Source: an uncultured Collinsella sp.
GTDB lineage: Bacteria > Actinomycetota > Coriobacteriia > Coriobacteriales > Coriobacteriaceae
NCBI GenBank assembly: GCA_902493515.1
Contig: CABUPE010000005.1
Span: 1-64,000 of the forward strand
Reading direction: 5' to 3'
Length of the DNA: 64,000 nt
In this document: positions 53,001-62,500 of the stretch, piece by piece
How the letters are laid out: each line of letters begins with the position of its first letter
How positions within the stretch are numbered: the first letter of the stretch is position 1
Made by a program: the position numbers and the translations under genes
Notes under the pieces: generated by a model
Seen by the model: only the letters and a program-made list of their open reading frames with translations
Told to the model about the DNA's origin: nothing
The model's database searches: none

Positions 53001-53546
53001 GGCGTTGGGATCAACGGCACCGGCAAGCTTGCGGCGCATGCTCGCCAGCTCATCCATGCGCGCGTCCGAAAGATCGGAGAGCGCCGCCATGAGGCTGGGG
53101 CTCGTGGGGACGGGCGCCGGGAAGGGAAAGTTGGGATTGACGGCCGGCGCTTTGGGCGCGGGGCGCGCGGGCTGTTTCGGCTGCGCCGTAAACGTGCGAA
53201 CCGGTGTGCGCAGCCCCTCAACAGGCTCAATGCCGCTGGCGTCCAGGTACGCCAGCGCCGTGGCGATGGTGTGCTTGCACATGCCGGGGTAGCGATAGGC
53301 AGCGGGGCAATCGCAGTCGTAATCGATCACCTCGTGCTCGTCCATATCGAGCGCCACGTGCGTCTTGTACAGGTCGCCGCGCGAGCCGCGCACCGAGCCC
53401 TCAACCGTCACGTTTTTGGAGAAGCGCGAGCCGCTGTCCTCAATCGACAACACGGCGCCGTTGAGCATGAGCGAGCGGCCCTTCATAAAGGTACCGCTCA
53501 GCGCCGCCTCTTTCCGGAGCGCCTGCACAAACGTCCCCTGTGCCAT
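50082..53546 (-). CDS. SNF2-family helicase with SWIM zinc finger
   Basis: The 1154-residue protein has a SWIM zinc finger near residue 80 (CDCPAAYRYPGMCKH), a long middle region, and a C-terminal SNF2 ATPase: DDMGLGKTLQM (Walker A), LDEAQYIKN (DEAQ box), SLKAGGVGLNLT and DRAHRIGQ. Such bacterial Swi2/Snf2 proteins remodel nucleic acid-protein complexes, perhaps RNA polymerase; no nuclease domain is present. ATG 53546 follows GGAGGAAG. It lies 38 bases after dnaE, so both are likely transcribed together. Confidence 0.92.
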   Translation of the reverse strand: MAQGTFVQALRKEAALSGTFMKGRSLMLNGAVLSIEDSGSRFSKNVTVEGSVRGSRGDLYKTHVALDMDEHEVIDYDCDCPAAYRYPGMCKHTIATALAYLDASGIEPVEGLRTPVRTFTAQPKQPARPAPKAPAVNPNFPFPAPVPTSPSLMAALSDLSDARMDELASMRRKLAGAVDPNAPKAALEPSLVPYYNPLFADRFSWALEFRIRCGSVSYVVKDIDGMADAYVRGGTFSYGKKLTFVHTPEAFEDVSTKLLNLVVTTVAYLDDITSSRSASYDFARSGFVAERQLPLSEHSIVYVLDLLRGQTISFEPAWSRGTTTHRTYDVAVEMPPEGEDEALSKRPPLLAAKIAPAAGGSYDLRLPADAYCFASGDVAYLVDTRRARRTDVAFAQHAAPFLSRLLPCRTPVHIAADQVGEFCRMALPILRDYTDLTAPVALDTVAPEPSFAMAIGVDDGLVTCKVTVTYGDWSADLFSLGAPGSPFEEQRPGVPPRDEVAEFRVMDTAALYFDFYEGGLAFEERDDEKLFHLLTEGLSALSELGEVMLSDRLRQISVRPAPKLSVRATVKSNLLDVELGASGLSAADLAIYLDSYKRHQTFARLTSGDIVRLDEGARAAFGLAEDLGVDAVDLLDGVSFPSSSTLFVDSMLARTPALEADRDAAFRRTVERLDTLGKMDFTVPVSLKATLRGYQVDGYQWLGSLEHLGLGGILADDMGLGKTLQMIAHILARVEAGDAKPTLVVCPASLVYNWTAELERFAPSLDVCAIVGAKAQRRVQIAGVAEHNVVVTSYDLMRRDIDEYVEQDFARVVLDEAQYIKNPLTQVARAAKRLPAGVRFALTGTPIENRLSELWSIFDFLMPGLLGARESFAKRFESPVEHAEGDSAARLQALVSPFVLRRVKEDVVADLPEKIEDTVVAQLTGEQRKLYLANQDRIAQQVQHREASEFKKDKLKVLAELTKLRQICCDPRLHYEDYKAGSAKLDTCMELVHGALDGGHRILLFSQFTGMLDIIGKRLSKEDIAFLKLTGASSKESRAKMVAQFQAGEVPVFLISLKAGGVGLNLTAADVVIHYDPWWNVAAQDQATDRAHRIGQQHTVTVYKLIAKDTIEERIMQMQESKRDLVNSVLGGDGISSALFSREDVLALLGGDGR

Positions 53547-53584
53547 CACTTCCTCCAATCTCGCGCGGGCCAGCAAGGTCGTCC

Positions 53585-56500
53585 TTAGATCACCGTCACT
53601 CTGCCTTGGTTACCCACGATGGCCTTGGCCTCGGCCAGCAGCGGAATCGAGCGCGCGTTGACCTTAGCAGGTACCTCGGCACGCAGCACGCGCCCGTCCA
53701 CCTGCTCGATAAAGATCTCCACACGGTCGCCGCCCGGGTTGGCGGTGAGCACCGTGGCAAGACGCGCCATATTGCCCTGGCTAAAGCGGCTGTTGGGCAC
53801 CATGACCTCAAACACCTTGGGCTTGTTGTTCTCCTCGTTGAGCTCCAGCGGCACAATCTCCTGCGCGATGATCTGATCGCCGCGGTCCGAGCGCTCGAGC
53901 TTGCCCTTAATGCGCACAAACGCATCGGACAGCTGCGCACCGGTCTCGGGATCGACCTCGCCGTACAGGTACCCCTCGGCCTCCTTGTAGGTCTTGGGGA
54001 ACACGACGACCGTAGCCTCGCCTTCCATGTCCTCGAGCTGCACGATGCCCATGGGGTCGCCGTTTTTGGTCACGCGCTTGGACACGCTCGAGACCATACC
54101 GGCCCACCACAGCGCCTTGCCCTCGGGAATCTCCTGGTTGATGGTACCGCCCGTGGGGTTTTGCACCTCGTAGCCGGTGTCGATCTGCGAGAACGAGAAG
54201 TCGCGTGCCTTGGCCAGTGCATACTCAAACGGGCGCAGCGGGTGGTCCGAGACATAGATGCCCAGAACCTCCTTCTCCTGGCTCAGCTTAAGGTGGCGGT
54301 CCCACTCCTGACCATCCGGATCGGGTACGCTCACCTCAAAGCCCGAGCCCTCAACGTCGCCAAACATATCAAAGAACGACGTCTGACCGCTCGCGCGATC
54401 CTTCTGGCGCTTCACCGCGGCATCGATGATGTTCTCGGGGTTGTTCTTATCCACAAAGTGCATCATCTGGCGACGCGGATACCCCGTGGAGTCGAAGGCG
54501 CCTGCCTTGATGAGCGATTCGATCACGCGACGGTTGGCCTGGCTCGAGTCCACGCGCTCGACAAAGTCGTGCAGCGTCTTAAACGGGCCGCCCGCCTCGC
54601 GCTCGGCGATAATCGCCTGCGCCACGCCGGTGCCCACGCCGCGGATGCCGGCCAGACCAAAGCGCACGCCCTCCTTGGTAGCCGTGAACTCGGTACCGGA
54701 CTCGTTGACATCTGGCGACAGCACGGGGATGCCGTCGTGACGGCATGCCGAGACGTAGTGCACGATCTTGTCGGTCTTGCCCGTGTAGGACGTCAGAACG
54801 GCCGCCATGTACTCGTGCGGATAGTGCGCCTTGAGCCACGCCGTCTGCATAACCAGGATGGCGTAGCCGGCGGAGTGCGACTTGTTAAAGGCGTAAGATG
54901 CGAACTCGAGAACATCGTCCCAAATCTTCTGGGCGACCTCGCGCGTGTAGTTGTTCTTGATAGCGCCGTTCATCCAGTGGTCGTAGGTGGTCTCGTCGGA
55001 GCCATCCTCCCAGTGGAGCACCGTCGACGTGAGCAGCTTGATTTTCTTCTTAGCCACGGGCTTACGGATACGCGAGTCCGATTCGCCCTTGGAGAAGCCG
55101 CACATCTCGACGGAGATGAGCATAACCTGCTCCTGGTAGACCATGGTGCCGTAGGTTTCGCCCAGGATGTCGTCCAGGCGGTCGTCGTAGGAGACCGCCG
55201 GCTCCTTGCCGTTCATACGGTTGATGTAGGACGAGACCATGCCGGCGCCCAGCGGGCCCGGGCGGTACAGGGCGATCAATGCTACGACGTGCTTGTACTC
55301 GGTGGGCTTCATGTTCTTGATCGTGGCCGTCATGCCGGCGGACTCGACCTGGAAGACGCCGGCGGTGTGGCCGGAACCCATGAGCTTAAAGATCTCGGGG
55401 TCGTCAAAGGGAATCTCTTCCTCTTTGATGTCGATGCCGAAGTTCTTTTTGATGTTTGCCTTGGCCTTGGAGATAACAGTCAGCGTGCGCAGGCCCAAGA
55501 AGTCCATCTTGAGCAAGCCCATGTCGGCAACGGTATGGCCCTCGTACTGGGTAATCTCGACGCCGCCCTTGGTGTCGAGCTTGGTGGGCACGTGCTCGTT
55601 GACGGGGTCGCGGCAGATCAGAACGGCGCACGCGTGCACGCCCTCGCCACGGGTGAGGCCCTCGATTGAGAGCGCCGTGTCGATGATGCGGCGGGCGTCG
55701 TCGTCCTTTTTATATGCCTCGGCAAAATCGGGGTTAAACAGGTCCTCTTTGCCGGGTTGCTTTTCGAGCACCTGCTTGAGCTTGACCTTGGGGTCGCTCG
55801 AGACCATCTTGGACAGACGCTGGCCCATGTAGACCGGGTAGTCCAGGACGCGAGCGGCGTCGTTGATGGCCTGCTTGGCCTTAATGGTCGAGTAGGTGAT
55901 GACGTGGGTGACCTTCTCGGGGCCGTAGAGCTGGCGAACGTGCTCCACGACCTCGAGGCGCCGCTCATCGTCGAAGTCCATATCGATATCGGGCATCTCG
56001 GTACGCTGCGGGGACAGGAACCTCTCGAACATCAGGCCGTTCTCGAGCGGATCGAACGCGGTGATGTTCATGGCGTAGGCGACGATAGCGCCGGCGGCCG
56101 AACCACGGCCGGGGCCGACGCCGATACCGTTGTCCTTTGCCCATTGCACGTACTCGGCGACGATCAAGAAGTAGGCGGCAAAGCCCTTGTCGCAAATGAC
56201 CTTGTATTCGTACTCAAAGCGCTCTTTGATGTTGACGCCGCCGATCTCGCGCGTGGCCCAGCCGTCGCCGTAGTGCTGGCGCAGGCCCTTCTCGCACTCG
56301 CGGCGGAACTGACTCTCGTGCGTCTCGCCGGGGTCGAGCAACGGGAAGCGCGGAAGGATGATGGAGTCCCAGTCCAGCTCGACGTAGCACTTGTCGGCGA
56401 TCTCGAGCGTGTTGTCGCAGGCCTCGGGGCAATACGGGAACATCGCCCGCATCTCCTCCTCGGTCTTCATATAAAACTCCGAGCCGGTCATGCGCATGCG

Positions 56501-57388
56501 GTTGGGGTCATCGACCTTGGCGTTCATACCGATGCACATGATGACGTCCTGCACGGGCGCATCCTCACGGCGCAGGTAGTGGAAGTCGTTGGTGGCGATG
56601 ACCTTGACGCCCACCTGCTTGGCGATATCGATGAGCGTGCGGTCCATCTGCTCGTCGGTCAGGCCGTTGTCGGTGGTAATGCCGTGTTCCTGGATCTCGA
56701 TATAAAAGTCGCCGGGATCGAAGGTGTCGCGGAAGGTCTCGGCCCACTTGATGGCGCCCTCCATGTCACCGCGGTCGATGTACTTGGGAATGATGCCCGC
56801 GATACAGGCGCTGGTGCAGATCATGCCCTTGGCATGGCGGCGCAGGTTGTCGAGCGTCACGCGCGGCTTGTAGTAAAAGCCCTGCACGGCGGCCTCGGAA
56901 ACCGTCTGCATCAGGTTGACGTAGCCCTCCTGGTCTTTGGCCAGAAGGATCATGTGGTAGAGCTCGGGCTTGTGGTCGCGGGCGAGCGTCTCGTCCGGCG
57001 TAAAGTAGACCTCGCAGCCAAAGATGGGTTTGATGACCAGGGGCGGCTTGAGCTCGTCGATGTTGCCCTTCTCGTCCCACATGGCCATATCCTTCACATA
57101 CTGGGCATGCTCGCGCGGGTTTTCCTCGGGATCGGGCTCCACCAGCTCGTCGCGGCGGTCCTTTTCCAAGAAGGCCTTGTCGTGGCTCCAAGTTTTGTAC
57201 TCGGGCGTATTGTGGTTGACGGCGTCGCAGGCCAGCGCCAGATCGGGCACGCCATACATGTAGCCGTGGTCGGTAATGGCCACGGCGGGCATGCCAAGCT
57301 CAACGGCACGATTGACCATATCCTGGATACGGGTTGCGCCGTCGAGCATGGAGAAAACAGTGTGATTGTGCAGATGGACGAATGCCAT
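53585..57388 (-). CDS. dnaE: DNA polymerase III alpha subunit
   Basis: The replicative polymerase catalytic subunit. The 1267-residue protein opens with a PHP domain (FVHLHNHTVFSMLDGATRIQ), with an insert around 80-120, then the polymerase core with PDIDMDFDDERR and GRGSAAGAIVAYAMNI, and C-terminal HhH and OB-fold regions (WWAGMVSSVSKRVTKNGDP). Length is normal for DnaE1. ATG 57388 follows GGAGCTC. Heads a transcript with the SNF2 and superoxide reductase genes. Confidence 0.97.
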   Translation of the reverse strand: MAFVHLHNHTVFSMLDGATRIQDMVNRAVELGMPAVAITDHGYMYGVPDLALACDAVNHNTPEYKTWSHDKAFLEKDRRDELVEPDPEENPREHAQYVKDMAMWDEKGNIDELKPPLVIKPIFGCEVYFTPDETLARDHKPELYHMILLAKDQEGYVNLMQTVSEAAVQGFYYKPRVTLDNLRRHAKGMICTSACIAGIIPKYIDRGDMEGAIKWAETFRDTFDPGDFYIEIQEHGITTDNGLTDEQMDRTLIDIAKQVGVKVIATNDFHYLRREDAPVQDVIMCIGMNAKVDDPNRMRMTGSEFYMKTEEEMRAMFPYCPEACDNTLEIADKCYVELDWDSIILPRFPLLDPGETHESQFRRECEKGLRQHYGDGWATREIGGVNIKERFEYEYKVICDKGFAAYFLIVAEYVQWAKDNGIGVGPGRGSAAGAIVAYAMNITAFDPLENGLMFERFLSPQRTEMPDIDMDFDDERRLEVVEHVRQLYGPEKVTHVITYSTIKAKQAINDAARVLDYPVYMGQRLSKMVSSDPKVKLKQVLEKQPGKEDLFNPDFAEAYKKDDDARRIIDTALSIEGLTRGEGVHACAVLICRDPVNEHVPTKLDTKGGVEITQYEGHTVADMGLLKMDFLGLRTLTVISKAKANIKKNFGIDIKEEEIPFDDPEIFKLMGSGHTAGVFQVESAGMTATIKNMKPTEYKHVVALIALYRPGPLGAGMVSSYINRMNGKEPAVSYDDRLDDILGETYGTMVYQEQVMLISVEMCGFSKGESDSRIRKPVAKKKIKLLTSTVLHWEDGSDETTYDHWMNGAIKNNYTREVAQKIWDDVLEFASYAFNKSHSAGYAILVMQTAWLKAHYPHEYMAAVLTSYTGKTDKIVHYVSACRHDGIPVLSPDVNESGTEFTATKEGVRFGLAGIRGVGTGVAQAIIAEREAGGPFKTLHDFVERVDSSQANRRVIESLIKAGAFDSTGYPRRQMMHFVDKNNPENIIDAAVKRQKDRASGQTSFFDMFGDVEGSGFEVSVPDPDGQEWDRHLKLSQEKEVLGIYVSDHPLRPFEYALAKARDFSFSQIDTGYEVQNPTGGTINQEIPEGKALWWAGMVSSVSKRVTKNGDPMGIVQLEDMEGEATVVVFPKTYKEAEGYLYGEVDPETGAQLSDAFVRIKGKLERSDRGDQIIAQEIVPLELNEENNKPKVFEVMVPNSRFSQGNMARLATVLTANPGGDRVEIFIEQVDGRVLRAEVPAKVNARSIPLLAEAKAIVGNQGRVTVI

Positions 57389-57495
57389 GTGATGAGCTCC
57401 GATGCGGGTTCGTGTTCTGACTGAACGATTTTACCCCACGGCACGGACAGCACCCGAACCTAGCCAAACCCACACGGGTAGTCTTTTTGGGACCT

Positions 57496-57645
57496 TCAAA
57501 AAGGGGAATGAGTGCATCCAGATATATCGAGTATTACTGGAACCCCGGCGATACGCTGAATGATTTGTGACGAATAGTCATGTCCATCAAGAAGGCTCGA
57601 CGCTTCGGGCAGCTCGTCAATCGATATATCAATTCTTGGAGACAT
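57496..57645 (-). CDS. Candidate small protein overlapping the end of the MFS gene (49 aa)
   Basis: ATG 57645 has a good site (TAGGAA, 5 bases upstream) and overlaps the transporter stop by 17 bases, so translation would be coupled. The 49-residue product reads MSPRIDISIDELPEASSLLD at its start and ends with DISGCTHSPF: an acidic N-terminal half, a hydrophobic stretch IIQRIAGVPVILDI and one Cys. It has the same AT-rich composition as the transporter. It might be a small peptide exported by the MFS protein or merely a chance frame; no family recognised. Confidence 0.45.
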   Translation of the reverse strand: MSPRIDISIDELPEASSLLDGHDYSSQIIQRIAGVPVILDISGCTHSPF

Positions 57646-58828
57646 GTATTCCTACCATTTTTAAAGAAACAACGGCGGTAATTGCTATCGCGATTGCGCC
57701 AATAACACCGAGCGCTATCTGAATGGGATATAACCCCAACACATATCCAAATATGGAGAAAAACATTGCAGAAAAGAGAGCCCTTACCAGAGACGCGACG
57801 GAAAGGACCGTCGCGCGGAGATCGTCCGCTATCGCGTCTTGGATTAAGTTTTCCGAAGTGATGTACACCACTTCTGGGAGAAAGCAAAGCACCATGCTAA
57901 GGCCAAACAAGCACAGCGGATTTGAAGCGAACCACGGAAGAATCATGAAAAGGCCGGCCTCGATTAGCATCGAGCCGAGCATGGTGTTTCTTTTCCCGAA
58001 ACGCGATGAGAAGAAATCTGCTGCAATGTAGGCCGTCGCATTTACTGCATAGGATGCACCGAAAAAGATTCCTATTATGGAGACGGGAGCATCAAATGCA
58101 TCGAATACCAACTGATTCAAGTTGTAATAACTCCCATAGAATCCATCGAGCATGCTCGTGCCGATTAGAAGAAGCAATACCGCAAAAGCGGATTCTCCAA
58201 CACGCCAGGTTTCGCGTCTGAACATCTTGGCTGCGTCAAACCTTCCCTTTTCAGAGCTTTTAGAACGGGTCGCTTCCGTCCTCTCAATGGGATACAGAAG
58301 GAAAAGCTGCAGGAGATAGAAAACGGAGACACATACGTAGAGGGCGCTCCAAGATACTTGGGCAATGAAAGATCCGAGCACAATTGCCATTCCCGTAGCG
58401 ATTGATTGTGCGGCAAGCAGCCGAGCATTGATGGTGAGGAAGCGCTCTCCTTGACCGGCATTCCGGGCAATTTCGTATAAAAGTGCTTGTTCGGATCCCG
58501 ATTGAAGGGAGTAAGCGAGTGCCTCAACAAGGGAAAGCACGACAAGAAAGGGACCTGAGAGCAGCAGCATGCCAGCCGTATGGAAGAAAAGGAGCAGCAC
58601 GCCCATTTGAATCGAAAACTTCTTTCCAAAGAAATCGCCTATCAGCCCTGTTGGTAGCTCGAGGACGACCGTTGCAATGTTAAACAGAGCTTGATAAAGC
58701 GCGATTTCCGTGCCAGACATTCCTTTCTCCGCAAGGAAAAGTAGAAACACTCCCCGATTTAAAACAAATCCCGCGAGAACGAAAAAGGCGGAATAGATGT
58801 GCAGCTGCGCAGTGGCATTCTTATTCAT
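57629..58828 (-). CDS. MFS transporter
   Basis: A 399-residue major facilitator protein with about 12 membrane segments and a central loop (ERTEATRSKSSEKGRFD). The second loop LPTGLIGDFFGKKFS carries the family's Gly-Asp-basic signature. It is AT-richer than neighbouring genes, suggesting acquisition. Substrate unknown. ATG 58828 follows GGAAGTG. The small ORF at its 3' end overlaps the stop codon. Confidence 0.9.
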   Translation of the reverse strand: MNKNATAQLHIYSAFFVLAGFVLNRGVFLLFLAEKGMSGTEIALYQALFNIATVVLELPTGLIGDFFGKKFSIQMGVLLLFFHTAGMLLLSGPFLVVLSLVEALAYSLQSGSEQALLYEIARNAGQGERFLTINARLLAAQSIATGMAIVLGSFIAQVSWSALYVCVSVFYLLQLFLLYPIERTEATRSKSSEKGRFDAAKMFRRETWRVGESAFAVLLLLIGTSMLDGFYGSYYNLNQLVFDAFDAPVSIIGIFFGASYAVNATAYIAADFFSSRFGKRNTMLGSMLIEAGLFMILPWFASNPLCLFGLSMVLCFLPEVVYITSENLIQDAIADDLRATVLSVASLVRALFSAMFFSIFGYVLGLYPIQIALGVIGAIAIAITAVVSLKMVGIHVSKN

Positions 58829-58931
58829 TTGGCACTTCCATCAACTAATTTTGTCAGGTCGCTCGCTACTGACTCGAAGCCTGAAGTGTTTACAGTTGAT
58901 GTGAAGAGCGGTAAAGCTTTTGCACAGGGTA

Positions 58932-59441
58932 TCAATGGAATACATCCGAAGCGTTTTCGGCAGTATCATCGGCGAAGGCGGGATTAGCCTTTACGCGGCG
59001 CTCACCCTCGATGTATTTGACGATTTGATCAATCGTCTGGTTGGCGTGGCTCTTGAGCTTGCGCTCATAGAAGAAGAGGCCGAGCTTGCCGCGCGTGCCA
59101 GACGTGTTGCCACCCACACCCTGAAAATCCTCGGTATAGGTGAGCTCGCAGGCACCATCGCCAGCAGGTGCAGCCTCATAGCGCATGGTATTGATGCCCG
59201 CCGCATACTGAAAACGGGCCTCATAGAGACACGGGTAGTCAAAGTGCTTAATCTTAACCTTGATCGCCGTGCCCTTGGCCTTGCCTTTTGCGGACTGGGC
59301 GCGCTTCTCGTACTTATAGCCGTTGAGCTTGTTGCGGCTGGGACGCTTGCCCGTGGCGTTCTCGATATCCTGCATGATGGACCCCGCCAGAGCGTCAAAA
59401 AGCTCCTCCGGCGTCACCTTAAGCGTTTTGGTGAACTGCAT
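58932..59441 (-). CDS. DUF3284-like protein
   Basis: A 169-residue soluble protein opening MQFTKTLKVTPEELFDALAG, with LYEARFQYAAGINTMRYE, GKLGLFFYERKLKSHANQTI and a basic middle. It resembles DUF3284 proteins, which appear widely in Firmicutes and Coriobacteriia without known function; a START-like lipid-binding fold is sometimes proposed. ATG 59441 follows AAGGAGCC. Confidence 0.75.
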   Translation of the reverse strand: MQFTKTLKVTPEELFDALAGSIMQDIENATGKRPSRNKLNGYKYEKRAQSAKGKAKGTAIKVKIKHFDYPCLYEARFQYAAGINTMRYEAAPAGDGACELTYTEDFQGVGGNTSGTRGKLGLFFYERKLKSHANQTIDQIVKYIEGERRVKANPAFADDTAENASDVFH

Positions 59442-59502
59442 GATGGCTCCTTATTCGTTTGAACCGTTCGAGCCATTGTACCGCCCCAGGCTCTCCCATG
59501 CG

Positions 59503-59565
59503 TTGCGGTGAAATACGGACTGTTTGGCGGCTTTTTTGGCCAAAACAGTCCATATTCCACCGCAA
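59503..59565. repeat. 63-bp long hairpin (palindromic element)
   Basis: Bases 59503-59525 pair with 59543-59565 at 21 of 23 positions, and the pairing extends into TTTGGC/GCCAAA around a T-rich loop. It sits 11 bases after the addA stop codon, with no U-tract on the minus strand. It seems related in style to the elements at 27230 and 40799 (it shares an AAATAY...ACTGTT-like word). Confidence 0.7.
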
Positions 59566-59576
59566 GTTATTGAGGG

Positions 59577-62500
59577 CTAGAGGTTGTAGGCAACTACTTG
59601 AGGCTCGGCGGGTTCGACGAAGATGGTTGGATCCGGCTGCTCCACGCGGACGAACTTGACGGTCACGGCCTCAAAGCCCGCCTTGTGCAACACGTCGGCG
59701 TAAACGCGCGCCTGCAGGGCGTGCTTCTCGAGCAGCTGGTCCGGCGTCTCGTCCGGCGTGCCGCCCGTCTTGTAATCAATGACCAGGGCGCGCGACGGAT
59801 CGGCCGGGTCGGTGGCCAGTGCATCGATGGCGCCCTCGGCATAGGCACCGTAGCGAGCGATGTCCTCGTCCTCGCAGCCCAGCGAAAAGAACGGCACCTC
59901 GGCGCGAACGCACGGCCACGCGAGCAGGTCGGCACGAGCAGCCGACTTGAGCCAGCGGTCCAGGGCAACGTCGAAGCGTTCGCGCTGCTCCGGCGTCAGG
60001 CGCCACAAGCGTGCCAGCGCATCGGCACGCGCGGCGGGCAACGCGTCGGCACCCATCTCGATGAGCCACTGGCAGGCGGCGTGGAAGGCCGAGCCCAGCG
60101 CCATGGGATTGCCGGCGGGCTCGACAGCGGCCACGTCTGCATCGGTTATTTCCGAGCCATCCGACTCTGCATCATCGCCGGACTCGTCCATGGGAACACG
60201 AGCCTCGGCGGCACGGTCTTCCGTCTCGGCATGGAGCGCCGCGGCGATTGACGAGTAGCTATACGAGTCACGCGCCGGGAACGGACAGGTGCCCATGCGC
60301 ACGCCCACTGCCTGGGGATACACAAGCTCAAACGAATCGGGCTTGGGGTCGGCAGGACCGGGGACGATTGTGCTGGCCGAATCGTCGGCAGCATCTGCAT
60401 CGGCATCGCCACGAACAAGCCTGCCCTCGGCATCCAGCGAAGCGTTGGCCTCAAACGCCTGCTCGCCAAAGGTAAAGTCCGAAAGCGAAATGAGCTCGTA
60501 GTCGCCCGGCTGGGAGTTGTCGAACACCAGGCGGTCGGCATCGAGCTGCGGCATGTCCAGAGCGTCGGTCGGCAAAATACGGCGCAGCACATCGTAGGTC
60601 AGATCGGTCTCGACGTCGAAGGTCGGCGCCGTCACCTTGCCACGGCTCACGCCGGCATCCATCGCCAAGATCACCAGCTCGCGCGCACGCGTCATGGCAA
60701 CGTAGAGCAAGCGGGCCCGCTCCTCGAGCGAAAGCTGCAGGTCGTCGTTGCGCAGGCGAACGAATGCCTCGGCGGGAGAACCCGTCGCGCAGACATCCTC
60801 CATGAGCTCCGGCGGCAACCACAGCGACGTGCCCTTGCCCTTAAACGCATGCTCAAACTGCTTTTTGACGTCATCGCCCTTCACAAAGGTCCCATCGGCG
60901 AGCTTAACGCCATCAAAACGAGCTGGCAGTGCCACGACCTGCGCTCCGCCCTCGACACGCCCCATATGAGCCGCACCGGACGGCTTGCGCACGCCAAAAC
61001 ACTCGGCAACCGCTACGACCGGATACTCCAGACCCTTGGACGCATGCACGGTCATGATGCGCACCGCGCCGTCGCCCTCCTCGTTGAGGGCACCCGGGGC
61101 TTCCTTGCCCGCCAAGAAGTGGTCGAAGGCCAGCGCGATGGAACGCGGCGAGTTACCGAACTCGGCCTCCGCCTCGGCCACGGCGTCGAGCGCCTTGAGC
61201 ACGTTGGCGGCAATGGCCTTGCCCTCGGGACCGCGCTGTGCCAGACGCACAAACCAGCCGGAGGCGTTGACCACGTCGCGCGCGATGGCGGCGAACGAAT
61301 CGCGGCCCACGCGACGAAGCGCATACCGCAGCACCTCGCGGGCGCGCGTCACGAGCGGCAGATCTTGCAGACCCGGCACGTCGAAATCACTCATGATGCC
61401 CGCGTCGATATTCCGGCGCGAGGTCTCCCCCGTCTCGCTATCGAGCTTGGTCGCCAGCGCCAGGAACTCCTGAGCGCCGAGCGCAAACATCGGCGAGGCG
61501 AGCAGCGGCATAAGGCCCTGCGCCGTATCGGCCGGATTGGCGAGCGCACATACCAGGGCGCGCACCGTCTGCACCTCGGCTGCCTGGGCAAAGACCGAAC
61601 CACCCGCGATGACGCAGTCGAGCCCCTGGTCGCGGAAGGCCTGGGCGTAGACGTCGGCGTTGGTCATGCGGCCCAGCAGCAGCACCATGCCGCCCTGGGG
61701 CTGGCCGGCATCGGCAAGCGCGCGGAAGCGCTCGGCGATCGCACGGGCCTTGGCCTGCGTGCGTTCCTGCGTACTGCCGCCGGCAACAAAGAGGGCCTGG
61801 CGACGCGAGGCGTCTGCCACCAGCGTGTCCTTGCGGCCGTCGCTCGCTTCAAGATCCAAAAAGCCCTGCATCAGGCCACCGTCATCGCCGTCGAAGACGC
61901 GTGCCACGTAACGCAGCACCTCGTCATGGCTGCGGAAGTTGCGCACGAGCTTGACGAGTTCGCCGGCAGGGGCGTCGGCCACGGCAGTCGCCTCGGGCGC
62001 GGCAGACGAGCCCACCTTGCGCTCCTGACGACGGAACACCTCGACCTCGGCGCCACGGAAGCGATAGATGGACTGCTGCGCATCGCCCACGGTGCACAGC
62101 GCGCGCTCCCCCGCACCCGTCAGGTAGCGTATCAGATCGACCTGCATCTGGTCGGTATCCTGAAACTCATCGATCATGACCATCTTAAAGCGGCCCTCGT
62201 ACGCAGCACGGATGGCCGGGTAATCGCGCAGGGCCTCGTAGGCCATACGCAGCAGGTCGTTATTATCGAGGGCGGACTGGGCAGCCTTCAGCGCGCGATA
62301 CTCGGCCTCCACGGAACGGGCCAGGCCCACCAGCGCATCGAGCGCCGGGGCACCGCAGGCAAGCACAATATTGATAAACGCATCGGCGGCCTCGGCCTTG
62401 AGCAGCTCGACCTGCTCCTTAGGGAATGCCTTGCTCGCGCGCGGCATGGTGCATGACATCATGAGTCGCGCCGCATCGACCATGGTCTTGCCGCTCGCCT

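Noticed and set aside
53540..55669. 709-codon plus-strand frame over dnaE
   Set aside because: Shadow of dnaE, with His/Arg/Val-rich composition and no family features.
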